Shown in pieces: positions 44,571 to 54,769 of a stretch of DNA of 64,000 bases (the first letter of the stretch is position 1; each line of letters starts with the position of its first letter). Origin of the DNA: Orientallactaga sibirica (lineage: Eukaryota; Chordata; Mammalia; Rodentia; Dipodidae); the NCBI GenBank assembly GCA_036365145.1, contig JAEOAD010000005.1, positions 6,367,001-6,431,000 on the forward strand. Direction: 5' to 3'. The notes below the pieces were generated by a model. It made no database searches. It saw nothing but the letters and a program-made list of their open reading frames with translations, and was not told the DNA's origin. Position numbers and translations under genes: made by a program.

Positions 44571-44777
44571 TCACACCAATCAGATGTGGTGGGAGGTAGT
44601 GTCCCAGGGAGCAGATAGGTCAGCTCTTAATCATCAGGTGATCTGATGAAGCCTAATTCTTTTCCCTCTTTTGTCTGAATGGAAATACCCAACTAGTTGG
44701 CAACATGTTTACTTTAGTAATGGATAAAGAGAGAATGAACAAAGATTAAAAATTGCAATAGATGAGAAACCGTAAGG

Positions 44778-45080
44778 TCATGGTTTGGATATGAAATGCC
44801 CTGTGGTACTACTGTGTGGAGTGCAGCCTTTAGGAGGCGGGGCCTAGAGGGAGTAGGTGGGGTCACTGGGGGCATGGTCTTGAGAGGTCTGTTGGGACCT
44901 TGACCCCCTCCTTTCTCTTCTCATGGTGTGAGCAGTGAGCAGCAAGTCCCTCCAGAATCACTTGAGGCCCCAGCATAGGGCCAATGCACAAGTCCACATG
45001 ACTGTGGACAGAGAAAATACGTGTTTCCTGCTTCAAGGTTTTGTCTTCATTTGGCCATAGTGCTGGGAAACTGCCTAGCA
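44778..45080 (+). mobile_element. MaLR-type LTR, old
   Basis: TCATGGTTTGGATATGAAAT, TAGGAGGCGGGGCCTAGAGG, GGTCACTGGGGGCATGGTCT and a terminal AAGGTTTTGTCTTCATTTGG then GGGAAACTGCCTAGCA follow a mammalian MaLR-like LTR order. Confidence 0.6.
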
Positions 45081-45314
45081 TCTTTAAAGACTGGATACTG
45101 ACTGAGTCAACCCAGTGCAAATCTACTGTTAAGCAGTGTATTGCCTTTAAAGCAATTCTATGGGACACAGCGTCAACAAGCACACAGGAGGCTTGACACG
45201 AGTGTGATAAGACCTGGGGCTGAAGCTGCATTAGATGTACCAGTCCTTGGGTTCATTCAGAATGCATATTCATCTGTGAATAAACGACCAGTGTTATGCT
45301 GATGTAGAAAAAGT

Positions 45315-45457
45315 GCGGGAGTGCATCTGTGCATGTACGTGTGGGTACATGAATATGACATGTGTGTGCTTGTGAGTCCATGTATATGTGCACATGTGTA
45401 TATGTTTGCGTAAGGTGTACATGGGGATGTGTGTACATATATATGTGTGTGTGTGTT
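45315..45457. repeat. Imperfect TG-rich alternating tract
   Basis: Mixed GTGTGT, GTACATG and TATATG segments with mostly alternating purine and pyrimidine. Confidence 0.8.
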
Positions 45458-45504
45458 GTACTTCAAATTCACTAGTGCAAAGAGAACTAAATTAAGCCTT
45501 TTTA

Positions 45505-45670
45505 TTTTATTTATTTACATTTTTGGTTTTCTGAGGCAGGGTCTCTCTCTAGCCCAGGCTCACCTGGAATTCAATACGTAGTTTCAAGATGGCCTCGAAC
45601 TAGACTATCCTCCTAGCTCTTCTGTGTCACAAGTTCTGGGACCAAAGATATGCATCACCTTGCTCAGCTT
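45505..45670 (-). mobile_element. B1 SINE, old
   Basis: CTGAGGCAGGGTCTCTCTCT, CAGGCTCACCTGGAATTCAA and GGACCAAAGATATGCATCAC, with a T-rich tail. Confidence 0.8.
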
Positions 45671-45977
45671 AAGCTTAACTTCTTTTTAAAAAATTAAATG
45701 ATAGCATGAAGTACATTAGTCAAAATTGATCATTCTAAAACATTTAGAAAAATAGTACACTAATTATCTTTATTATTTATTTCCCAGCATCTTATACCTC
45801 AATGTAAATATAACATTCTTCATCAAAAATGATATTAGTAATAATTGTTTCATAATGAAATACAGTGGACTTCAGTCTTTATATTGGAGTAAATTTGAAC
45901 ATTCTATCATTTCTTGTACTTGGTGTATGAGCCATTTAAAAATTTCTAGGAGTCTAATTATAAAAAAGAAAAGTACA

Positions 45978-46260
45978 GGGCTGGAGAGATGGCTTAGCGG
46001 CTAAGGCACCTGCCTGCTAAGCCTAAGAATGCTGGTTCCAATGTCCAGCGGTTCCATTCTCCAGATCCCACGTTTAGCCAGATGCAAAAGTGAGGCAAGG
46101 GTGCAATGCCGCATTTGACCACAAGGGGGCACACGCATCTGTGTTTCGTTCACAGCAGCTGAGAGACTGCTGGCGTGCCCATTTCTGTCTCCCTCTCCCT
46201 CTCTATCTCTCTCTGTCTCTCTCTCCAAAAATAAATAAAAAATAATTTTAAAAAATTTAA
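45978..46260 (+). mobile_element. DIP SINE, long form, with target duplication
   Basis: Complete long form with a small internal duplication (GGTTCCAATGTCCAGC / GGTTCCATTCTCCAG). Flanked by the perfect 16-bp repeat AAAAAAGAAAAGTACA at 45962-45977 and 46261-46276. Confidence 0.97.
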
Positions 46261-46276
46261 AAAAAAGAAAAGTACA

Positions 46277-47007
46277 AAAAAAATGTAACCTGAATTTAGC
46301 TATTTTCCTTACCAAACACATAAGGATTTCCAGGGTGAAGAACAGTTAACTCAATGGCCTCCAAAAGACGAAAACTCCACTAAGCATCTGCTGAGCAATG
46401 ACTCAAATTTTTTATCACTAATGTTCATATATAAAGTAACCAAAATGCTACCAGTTCTGAATGACAACTGTGGGAAGGCAATTAGCTAGGGAAAGCCCAG
46501 AGCCGGCCAGCATTTTCTTCATGGGGCAAGCAGTTCATCTTTCTCTCCTCCCTCTGCCTTGAAAGCAGCCGGAGGCAACGTAAGAAATGGGCTAGAAATG
46601 GCCTGCAAGCCTCGCTTGCTCAGTGGAGCCCTGTGCATTGGAGAATACCTTTGATTTCTAATCATATACTTGCAGTGAAGAAGGCCGTGGTTCCACGATG
46701 TCTTGTGGTTGTATGAAACTTGAACAAATGCAATCACTCATCTGGACAGTGTCAGCAAAGGCCAAACATCTGGATATTTGGAAATAAACACTAAAATTTA
46801 AAAAAAAAAAAAAAAAAAAAAAGAAAAAGAAAACAACGATTACGTGATCATTGTGATTACCAGTGAGCATTTGTGTACTTCGTTCCAGGAGTGATCTCAG
46901 CATATTGAAAATGTTGAAGACAAAGTAAAAATTAATTTTGTCTTTACACTTTGAATCCAATATCATAAAACCAAGGATGGTGAAGGCAGCAACATTTCTA
47001 CTAAACA
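46277..47007. other. Unassigned sequence with an A23 run
   Basis: A run at 46800-46822; otherwise no repeat or gene recognised. Confidence 0.45.
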
Positions 47008-47017
47008 ATATATTTCT

Positions 47018-47245
47018 GGGTTGGAGAGATGGCTTAGCAGTTAAGGCACATGCCTGCGAAGCCTAAGGACCCCGGTTTGATTCTCCAGGTCCCACATAAG
47101 CCAGATGCACAAGTGGGTGCCGGCATCTGGAGTTTGTTTGCAGTGGCTAGAGGCCCTGGCATGCCCATTCTCACTCTCCCTCTCTTTTTCTCTCTCTCTC
47201 TGTCTCAAATAAATAAATAAGTAAAAATAAAAATCTTTAATATAT
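47018..47245 (+). mobile_element. DIP SINE, short form, first of two at one target
   Basis: Complete copy. Flanked by ATATATTTCT at 47008-47017 and 47246-47255. A second DIP begins straight after the right repeat. Confidence 0.93.
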
Positions 47246-47279
47246 ATATATTTCTTGGCTGGAGAGATGGCATAGTGGT

Positions 47280-47630
47280 TGTTACAGTCAGTTTCGCATT
47301 GCTGGCAGAAAACACTTGACCAAGAGGAGCTTGTAGGAGAAAAAGGGGACTTATTTTAGCCTAAATACTCGAGAGAAAGCTCCATGATGGCAAGGAAAAT
47401 GATGGCATGAGCAGAGGGTGGACATCACCTCCTGGCCAACATCAGATGGGCAACAGCAACAGGAGAATGTGCCAAATACTGGCAAGAGAAAGCTGGTTAT
47501 AATACCCATAAGCCCACACCCAGCAATATACTGCCTCCAGGAGGATTCAATGCACAAATTGCTATCAGCTGTGGGCCTAAGGATTCAGAATGCAAAAGTT
47601 TATGGGGGACACTTGACTCAAGCTACTGCA
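47280..47630 (-). mobile_element. ORR1-like MaLR LTR inside a DIP SINE
   Basis: TGTTACAGTCAGTTTCGCAT to GACTCAAGCTACTGCA, TG...CA in either orientation. On the minus strand it has AAAATAAGTCCCC near its 3' end like the plus-strand copies. A 5-bp duplication is not evident; four extra bases (ATAT) lie at the right junction. Confidence 0.75.
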
Positions 47631-47773
47631 ATATTTAAGGCACTTACCTGCAAAGCCAAAGGACCCAGGTTCAATTCCCCAGGACCCATGTAAGCCAGAT
47701 GCACAAGGCGGCGCATGTGTCTGGGGTTTGTTTGCAGTGGTTGGAGGCCCTGGCATGCCCAGTTTCTCTCCCA

Positions 47774-47774
<1 letters not shown>

Positions 47775-47822
<48 letters not shown>

Positions 47823-47863
47823 TGTGTCTGTCTGTCTGTCTGTCTGTCTATCTTTCTCTCTCT
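47775..47863. repeat. (CT)n-(GT)n-(GTCT)n compound microsatellite
   Basis: Pure blocks in succession within the 3' part of the DIP SINE, expanded from its CT stretch. Confidence 0.95.
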
Positions 47864-47925
47864 TGTTCCCTCAAATAAATAAAATTTTAAAAATATTTTG
47901 AAAAATAAAGAAAGAATATATTTCT

Positions 47926-48715
47926 TAACATCCTATACCCTCTTAAAACTATCATGATGAACTCCACAAGAGCGCTGAGTTTGCTTCATATGAGCCACTT
48001 TGCAAATTGAAGGATGTTTAAGTCATTCAACAGCCCCGTGAGAATGCAGTGACAGTGACCATCAGCCCACCTCCCAGCTCTGAGTTCTTGTGACAGACAG
48101 GAAACCTTCAGAGAGAACAGATACTTCATCACAAAGATGGTGTGGAGTCTGTATTCTCCCCCAGTTTGAATTGTGGTCGTTGATCTGGAGTGTTCTGATA
48201 CGGAAACGAGATCCTGGTCCCGTAACAAGGCTCTTCCTGCTACTCTCTCTCCTTTTCAGTGTGTTGAGAGACAAAACCAGCTCCCATGCTGAGTTTTAGA
48301 ATGAGGATAGACCAGAGTCCAGTGCAACCAGCATCTGAATGGTACTTGTGTTCCTTGCGGCCAGAACAGTCTTTGTGGAATGAACTCTGAACCTGGATCT
48401 AGAAAATGCCTCACCTGAGCAGTTAGAAGAGTTTACTTTCCAGCACAGGAACGACCCTCACCCCTCTTCCTGGGCTCTTCTTGGTTTCGTCCTGTACACT
48501 CACCCCGCTCTGCTCTCTGCCTTTGATTTTCCTTGTGAGAGACACATCTCTACCCTGCCTGCAGCGGCTCCTCCAACTGCACACGCTGTCTTTTTGCTTC
48601 AGCTTGTCTTTGCTCCCATCTTACCTAACCATGGAAATGTAGTTAAGCCTCTCTCCTCAACTCTCACTGTCTCTCCTCCATTCCTCCCCTTTCCACTCCA
48701 ATTTCCCATCAGCTT
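47926..48715. other. Unassigned unique sequence
   Basis: No repeat or gene recognised; open frames up to 80 codons. Confidence 0.45.
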
Positions 48716-48718
48716 GCT

Positions 48719-48774
<56 letters not shown>

Positions 48775-48991
48775 TCCTTCTCTCCTTCCTTCCTTCCTTC
48801 TTCTTTCCTTCCTCCCTCCCTCCCTCCTTTCTTTCTCTCCCTTTCTTTCTTTCTTTCTTTCTTTCCTTCCTTCCTTCTTCTTTCCTTCCTCCCTCCCTCC
48901 CTCCCTCCTTTCTCTCTCTCTCTTTCTTTCTTTCTTTCCTTCCTCCCTCCCTCCTTCCTTCCCCTCTCTTTCCTTCCTTCCTTCCTTTCCC

Positions 48992-49041
<50 letters not shown>

Positions 49042-49070
49042 TTCCTTCCTTCCTTCCTTCCTTCCTTTCT
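48716..49070. repeat. 355-bp polypyrimidine tract, (TTTC)n/(TTCC)n
   Basis: Almost unbroken C/T on plus: pure (TTTC)n blocks at about 48720-48776 and 49000-49040 separated by TTCC and CCCT blocks, themselves partly repeated (a CTTCTTTCCTTCCTCCCTCC block occurs twice). The Lys/Arg/Glu and Phe/Leu/Ser frames over it are artefacts. Confidence 0.97.
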
Positions 49071-49871
49071 GTCAAGCCCCTTGAAGGAAATCTCTAAGAC
49101 CTTGTCTCGTGCTCTCCTGCACATTTACAGAGTCTCTACCACTGCATCCAGTGTCAGCCTTCCTGTTTGCTGTCAACTCCATTCTTTCTCATTGATCATA
49201 GGCTTGGAGTTTTGAGTGCTCCGACTGCAAGTGCTGGTTCTGAAATTTTCCTCACTAGGGCCAATCAGGAAAGGAGCACCTGACCCCACACAGGCCAGCG
49301 AAGGGAAATGAATGTCGGGACTTAAATAGGGGTAAAAGTTAGCTTTCTTTCCCTGTTATGGGTGCATCTGAAAATACGGATTGCCTCCTCGCTCTCCCTT
49401 CCTGATACCCTGACGTAATGACGCTGGGTAGCAAGTGAAGGAGAAGAGAGCTGCTGACCTGATGGAATGGTGCCATCTCCCTAAGGCTTCTTTTCTTCAG
49501 CTTCCCTGCAACACTGAGCAGGCTCTAAGGCTTGATAATGTCTCCAAAAGTGGTTTTCTGAATGTATTGTTTCACTGTGGGTTAGTTTCCAAAGGTAAGA
49601 AATAATCAGCCAGGCCATCTATCAGAATCAAAGCTTCAATTATAGAACCAACTGGAAGTGGTGTTCGCTAACATTGTAATTATTCATTTCAATCTTCCTA
49701 GTGTAAGCCTTTAATTTCTTATTTATCTCTCCAGCCCATGAACCTCATCTTACATAATTTCTTTTTCTTTTATTAGATTATTAATATTTCTACTATTAAG
49801 TTGAATATTCCAAGTGATGTTACTCTTTTTCCTTATATTTTATGATATTTGTGTAGAAATATTAGATCACA
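49071..49871. other. Unassigned unique sequence
   Basis: A 12-bp CTCTCCAGCCCA near 49727 is like a DIP head end but too short to call. Confidence 0.45.
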
Positions 49872-50385
49872 TTTACACGTTACTTACCATGTGCTAATCG
49901 CTGTGGATATATATTAATTCATATATTTCTCACAACGACCCTACCTGCCCCCATTTTATGATTGAGGAAAGTGAGGTCACAGAGAGAGAACAGAGTTCCT
50001 CAAGTGTTCATGTGTCTTTTTGTTTTGTTTTGTTTTCAAGGTAGGGTCTCACACTACCTCAGGCTGACCTGGAATTCACTATGTAGTCTCAGGGTGGCCT
50101 TGAACTCAGTGATCCTCCTACCTGTGCCTCCCAAGTGCTGGGATTAAAGGCGTGCGCCACCACGCCGGGCTCACGTGTCATTTATGCGTTAGCTTGTTAA
50201 ACTTAATGTTGGATCCAGTTTCTGATTCAGGAAGGCAATGGTGAGGCCATTTCTGGAATGTTCCTGGGTCATTCTACTGCTCCGGAGACCACTGGAGAAA
50301 CGATGAGAGAGAGGACGTTGTCCGGGTCTGCATAGCTGGTAAATGAGAGGCTGCGTTCAGTCTCAGAGTGCTGGCTCGAGAGGCG
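49872..50385 (-). mobile_element. MIR SINE, split
   Basis: Left part: TTACTTACCATGTGCTAATC, CTCACAACGACCCTACC, CATTTTATGATTGAGGAAAG, TGAGGTCACAGAGAGAG. A second part near 50328-50385 reads TCTGCATAGCTGGTAAATGA then GAGGCTGCGTTCAG, the next MIR segment. Between them lie a B1 and about 160 bp of unexplained sequence. Confidence 0.6.
50021..50170 (-). mobile_element. B1 SINE with target duplication
   Basis: (GTTTT)n tail, GTAGGGTCTCACACTACCTC, CGTGCGCCACCACGCCGGGC. Flanked by TCATGTGTCTTTT (50008-50020) and TCACGTGTCATTT (50171-50183), two differences. Confidence 0.93.
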
Positions 50386-51363
50386 CATCCCTTTCTTTAT
50401 GTCATAACTAGTCAGATCTTACACCTTCGCAGAAGTGATGATTTCCATAAAAGGCATTTTCTGTACATAATTATGCATATGTGTTTTTGTGGATAATACA
50501 TGCTTGTATTTAGCAACTATACACTCCACTGAATCCAATGTCTGTCAACAAGAAGCATCCATTAGCAAATTCTTTCATCATTATTGTACTTATTTGAACA
50601 ATTACGATCATTACTTACTTTCAATAACGGATCTCTGAGCTCATCAAACTCCCCATAACCTGTCATTTGAAAATAATGGGCCTGTGTTTTAAAAGCATAT
50701 GTAATCTCACAGTTATTTCCTGGAAGGAAGTCAGACTTGCTATAATTTGACATAATGACAAGCATAATTAATGCATGAGGATTCTAAGTTCTTAGTCACC
50801 CTGCGCTGCCTCTCACCAGATTCGTGGTTACGGGATCCATGAATGCAGTTCAGGTAGCCAGAGCTTGGAGACCTCGCAAGTCACCGGATTCTGTTGAGAA
50901 CAGCTGTGCTGCCTTTGAGGCCCTGTCCCTAGACCTGGTGACAGAAGTCTGCTCTTCCCAGAGCCTGGTGTCCCCAGCTATGCCTGCCCTCTATCTTCAG
51001 GATCCCTAGGAGGTGACTCCTGCCTTCCTCCTCCTCTTCCGCCTGCTATGCGCGTGCTCCAGTGGGTCGTGCTCCCCTCTTCCTAGTGTCCTAACAAATG
51101 AAATGTTCCAAAACATAGCCAGGGATGAGAATCATAACCCTTACCTAGAAATGGATGCTGAGATACAGCATCAGTTTTCTCTGTCCGGTTCCCAAATGCA
51201 TTTAGCAAATGTGCGCTTCCCACCTGAGTGGCTCTTGCGCTCAGGGCCATTCTCTGGCACTCCTTGGCCCTGCGTCCCATAGCAAGGTTTTCTTTTGTTT
51301 ATTTTGCTTGTGATTGTGGCGCCCTCTGCTGTTCTTCAGCGCCGTTAGCAAGTGCGTTTGCCC
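50386..51363. other. Unassigned unique sequence
   Basis: A GC-richer part (50820-51290) carries frames of 60-90 codons with no recognised motif. Confidence 0.45.
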
Positions 51364-51388
51364 AAAAAAAAAAAAAAAAAAAAAAAAA
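51364..51388. repeat. A25 homopolymer
   Basis: Longest A run in the window. No retroposon body, poly(A) signal or target duplication could be read next to it. Confidence 0.95.
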
Positions 51389-52414
51389 GATTGAAAACTT
51401 GTCTCTTTAAAAGAAGCTAAATAGCTGAAATAATTTATTTCAGTTAAGTGTATTTCAGAGGAGAGCACTCTGTTTCTAGACTTAAAATTATAGTGATTTC
51501 CATCTTCTCGGTGCATATCCTAAGCCCCCTCTACCATTACTTTAAATACCCCAGACTCACGCACTGACTTCTGTAGTAAAACACAGGACTATTTTTTTAC
51601 AGTAGATGTTTATAACTGATCTAGTATTAGCATATTTTAATGTACTCAGTACTCTTTGGAAACTATTTCCTGAACCATAAACTTTCATAACTTAAGACAC
51701 TCTAGAAATTTCCAGACCAATCTTTTCACAAATTTAAAACCAAAGTTCCAAGCAGCAAGATGAATTTTCAAGTTAGTCTGTGAGGTTCAGATGTGAACCT
51801 AATTCACTGTGATATGTTTTTATATTAGTAAATCAAATATATTAATTTTTGGAGCATGAGATATTATAAACTTTCTGGGTTTTTTATTTTAAGCCAAAAT
51901 AAATAATAAACTTTTAGTTAAAATTTGTGGTAATTTAATTATCTTTGTATTTATTTAATAAAACCTATAAGCTATGACAGATGCCTTAAAAGTCCAGTTT
52001 TCAATGTTTATTTTCTTATGTTTTTTGTTATGCTTGCTAATGTGGCTTCTGACCAAAGTGAGTGTATTAATAGAACTATTGTAGCCACTCCTACTCTGGT
52101 ATTACCACAAACCAAAGACAGTTTGGAAAGTATCTATAAATATTAGTGTTATCTGAATTTAGTCCAGTAAAATAATGCCTATTTGATAAAAACAGAAAAA
52201 TATTTTATAAAGGATATGAACTCTTGATACAAAAAAAAAATCACAAGTTGGGTTTTAAAATACCAAATATATCTTACAACAAATTATAAGAGCAACCTTG
52301 GAATTTCTTTGTTTAGAATTGTTTGAGGTTGTCAGTAGTTTTTAGTGCACAGGAGTACATGTGCATCTGAATAAAGTGTGCCTGATATATTCATATCAAA
52401 ATATAAAGTATTCC
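51389..52414. other. Unassigned unique sequence
   Basis: About 1 kb very AT-rich, no repeat or gene recognised. Confidence 0.5.
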
Positions 52415-52656
52415 TGGGCTGGAGAGATGCTCAGTGGTTAAGGCACTTGCCTGCAAAGCATAATGCCTGAGGTTAAATTCCCCAGTACCCACATAAGGCC
52501 AGATTCACAAAGTGGTTTATGTAACTGGAGTTCATTTGCAGCGGCCAGAGGTCCTGTCACGCCCCCATCTTCATTCATTCATTCATTTATTCATACATTC
52601 ATTCCCTCTCTCTCTTTCACAGCTTGAAAATAAATAAAAATATTTTTGAAAAACAG
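52415..52656 (+). mobile_element. DIP SINE, short form, diverged
   Basis: GGGCTGGAGAGATGCTCAGT head with a 1-bp loss, an (ATTC)n block at about 52570-52604, tail GAAAATAAATAAAAATATTT. Confidence 0.88.
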
Positions 52657-52666
52657 AAATTATTCT

Positions 52667-52878
52667 GGGCTGAAGAGATGGCTTAGTGGTTAAGGCGTTT
52701 GCCTGTAAAACCAAAGGATCCTGGTTCGACTCTCCAGGCCCCACATAAGCTAGATGCACAAAGGGGCGCATGCATCTGGAATTCATTTGCAGTGGCTGGA
52801 GGCCCTGGTGTGCCCATTCTCTCTCTGTCTCTCTCTGTGCATCTTTCTCTCTCTCTCTCAAATAAATAAAATATATTT
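52667..52878 (+). mobile_element. DIP SINE, short form, with target duplication
   Basis: Complete copy directly downstream of the previous DIP. Flanked by AAATTATTCT at 52657-52666 and 52879-52888. Confidence 0.94.
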
Positions 52879-52888
52879 AAATTATTCT

Positions 52889-53195
52889 AATTGGTGAATT
52901 ATAATGCTGTGAAGTATTATCATACATGGTTTTTAGTTTCTGAATTCACATGCCTTTGCGTTCATGAGAGATATTATCCTTGGTGCTCTGTGTACTTGCC
53001 CAACTCTCCTGAATTTTATTCTAAGCTTTAAGATTTGAAATTCTAATCCATAAAGTAATTCCATCTAACACCTTAACATATAGAATTAAAATATTCTCGA
53101 GAGTATTTTAATTGATTTTAATTATCTCCTATGAGAGGGAGGAAAGGAGAAATTCAGCAGGTTAAGGACTTGCCCGAGCATGGCACTTAGAATGG
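52889..53195. other. Unassigned unique sequence
   Basis: A near-palindrome around 53088-53112 (AAAATATTCTCGAGAGTATT then TTAA) is the only visible structure. Confidence 0.45.
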
Positions 53196-53500
53196 GTGAC
53201 CCCTCAAAAGATTCAGGAGTGTTATTCAAGCTTGTTACTTGGTGTCACTGTGGGTGGAATTCCAGTGCAAAGATGTGCACAGTGCTTGCGCTCTGCCTAG
53301 AACTGCTGGAGTACGCTTGCTTGTGTCCTGCTGGCGCTGTCTGTCTGTAGGCTTGGACCCATGAAAGGGGGCCAGCTTCCTTTGCCATGAAGGAACTTGC
53401 CCTGCATCTGTAAGCTTCACGTAAGTTCCTTCCTCCCATGAACTGTGTCTGGTCTGGAACTGTGTCTGGTCTGGAGGTTCTTCCCAGGAACTTGAGGCGA
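53196..53500 (+). mobile_element. ORR1-like MaLR LTR
   Basis: CCAGCTTCCTTTGCCATGAA, GGAACTTGCCCTGCATCTGT, CTTCCTCCCATGAACTGTGT match the 39.3 and 44.2 kb copies. A 17-bp unit ACTGTGTCTGGTCTGGA is tandemly duplicated at about 53442-53475. The usual AATAAA is changed (CACGTAAG). Confidence 0.73.
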
Positions 53501-53602
53501 TGTTTAGATTCTATGGATTCCTGGGCCGGTGCTCACTGTGCCTGAAGATCATCATCTGCGTAGCTTAACAGAGTGTTTGTGAGCTGGAGATTATGAGACA
53601 AG

Positions 53603-53847
53603 GACCTGGGAAGATATATCAGCGTGTAAGAGCTCTCACACAGCAAGCATGAAGCCCTGAGGCTGATCCCCAGCACACACATAAAGAGCTAGGCCATGGT
53701 TGTATATGCCTACAACCCCAGTGCTACAATGGCCAGAGACAGAAAGATTGCTGATGCGCCCTGTCAGTCACTCTAACTGAAAAATGGGGGCAGGAAGTCA
53801 GGTAGGAGAGCAATAGAGGAGGACATCACCCACATGCATGGACATGA
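53603..53847 (+). mobile_element. B4-type SINE
   Basis: ID-like head GACCTGGGAAGATATATCAG .. CAAGCATGAAGCCCTGAGGC, CCCCAGCACACACATAAAGA, then GAGCAATAGAGGAGGACATC and a CA-rich tail. Confidence 0.8.
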
Positions 53848-53920
53848 AGCACATGCATGTACACACGCGTGCATATGCCACATGCGTGCATGCACATGCA
53901 CACACACACACACAGAGAGA
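53848..53920. repeat. CA/GCATG-rich tail of the B4 SINE
   Basis: CACATGCATG and CGTGCATGCAC units ending in ACACACACACACACACAGAG. Confidence 0.88.
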
Positions 53921-54426
53921 GAGGAGGAAAAAAGGACAAATTGGGGTCTTAAAATGTGGGCCACACTCCTCCCCTAGTTCAGAGGTCTCAGACATTGAAG
54001 AAGGCTTCCTACAGGGGACAACTCAGAATGTGTGGAAAGTTTCTTGTCATCTTTTGGGGATGTCTGACCATTATCAGAACCAGCTCTTTGCAGTCTTTAT
54101 GTTTTGCCTTAACATATTTGAAAGTGCTGGAAGGTGTTCACATTATGAAATACTTAAATTTCTCCTTACTCAATCCAGAGTGGCAAAGGTTAAGATATAA
54201 TTAGAGAGCTGTGTTCGCGATTAGAATGTCAGTGCTTAAAGAACCCTGACTGCTGGCTGAAGCGCTCACTCTTCTGAGGACAGGGGAAGGACAGGTAGCA
54301 CTCATGTCTTCCGTGGTCCTCATTGCTCCATCCAGTCAACACACTGAGACATCCTTGTGTGCTCAGGCTGTTTCAGCACCCAGAAAGGTCATGTCAAAGT
54401 GGAGCGAGCTCTGATGTACAGAGTAA
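53921..54426. other. Unassigned unique sequence
   Basis: No repeat or gene recognised. Confidence 0.45.
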
Positions 54427-54536
54427 AGCCATGTTACATACACCCTCTGCTCTGCATTTTGTACATACCGTGTCTCTCTCTAGCCATGTTACATACACCC
54501 TCTGCTCTGCATTTTGTACATAACATGTCTCTCTCT
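54427..54536. repeat. Tandem duplication of a 55-bp unit
   Basis: Two head-to-tail copies (54427-54481 and 54482-54536) beginning AGCCATGTTACATACACCCT and ending TGTCTCTCTCT, differing at two bases. Confidence 0.95.
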
Positions 54537-54769
54537 AGCCCAAAGTGTCTTGCACCCATATGTCTGACTTTTTGTAGCTCTGTCTTGTGTATTTTTATAT
54601 TTCCTACATGTGAGATCTAACACACATGCATATTAAGTGGGATTATATCAAAATAGAAGTGTTCACTTTGGCAGTTGTGCCATTTAAATAGGGCCTATCA
54701 AATAGCAGACAAGTCATTTGGCTACTGCTTTAATCTACTAATGCATTATGAAAAAAAATATTTTTCTCA

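Larger units (their letters stand above)
47257..47915 (+). mobile_element. DIP SINE, second at the same target, split by an LTR
   Basis: Head GGCTGGAGAGATGGCATAGT (47258-47279), LTR 47280-47630, then body from TTTAAGGCACTTACCTGCAA to an A-rich tail. Followed at 47916-47925 by a third copy of ATATATTTCT. Confidence 0.9.

Noticed and set aside
48594..49124. Frames of 155-167 codons on both strands
   Set aside because: Translation of the polypyrimidine tract; no non-repeat content.
49726..49738. DIP SINE head fragment (CTCTCCAGCCCA)
   Set aside because: Only about 12 bp, could be chance.
51300..51388. Processed pseudogene ending in A25
   Set aside because: No poly(A) signal, no recognisable coding body and no flanking duplication found.
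53088..53112. Regulatory palindrome AAAATATTCTCGAGAGTATT
   Set aside because: A single short AT-rich inverted repeat is expected by chance in 64 kb.
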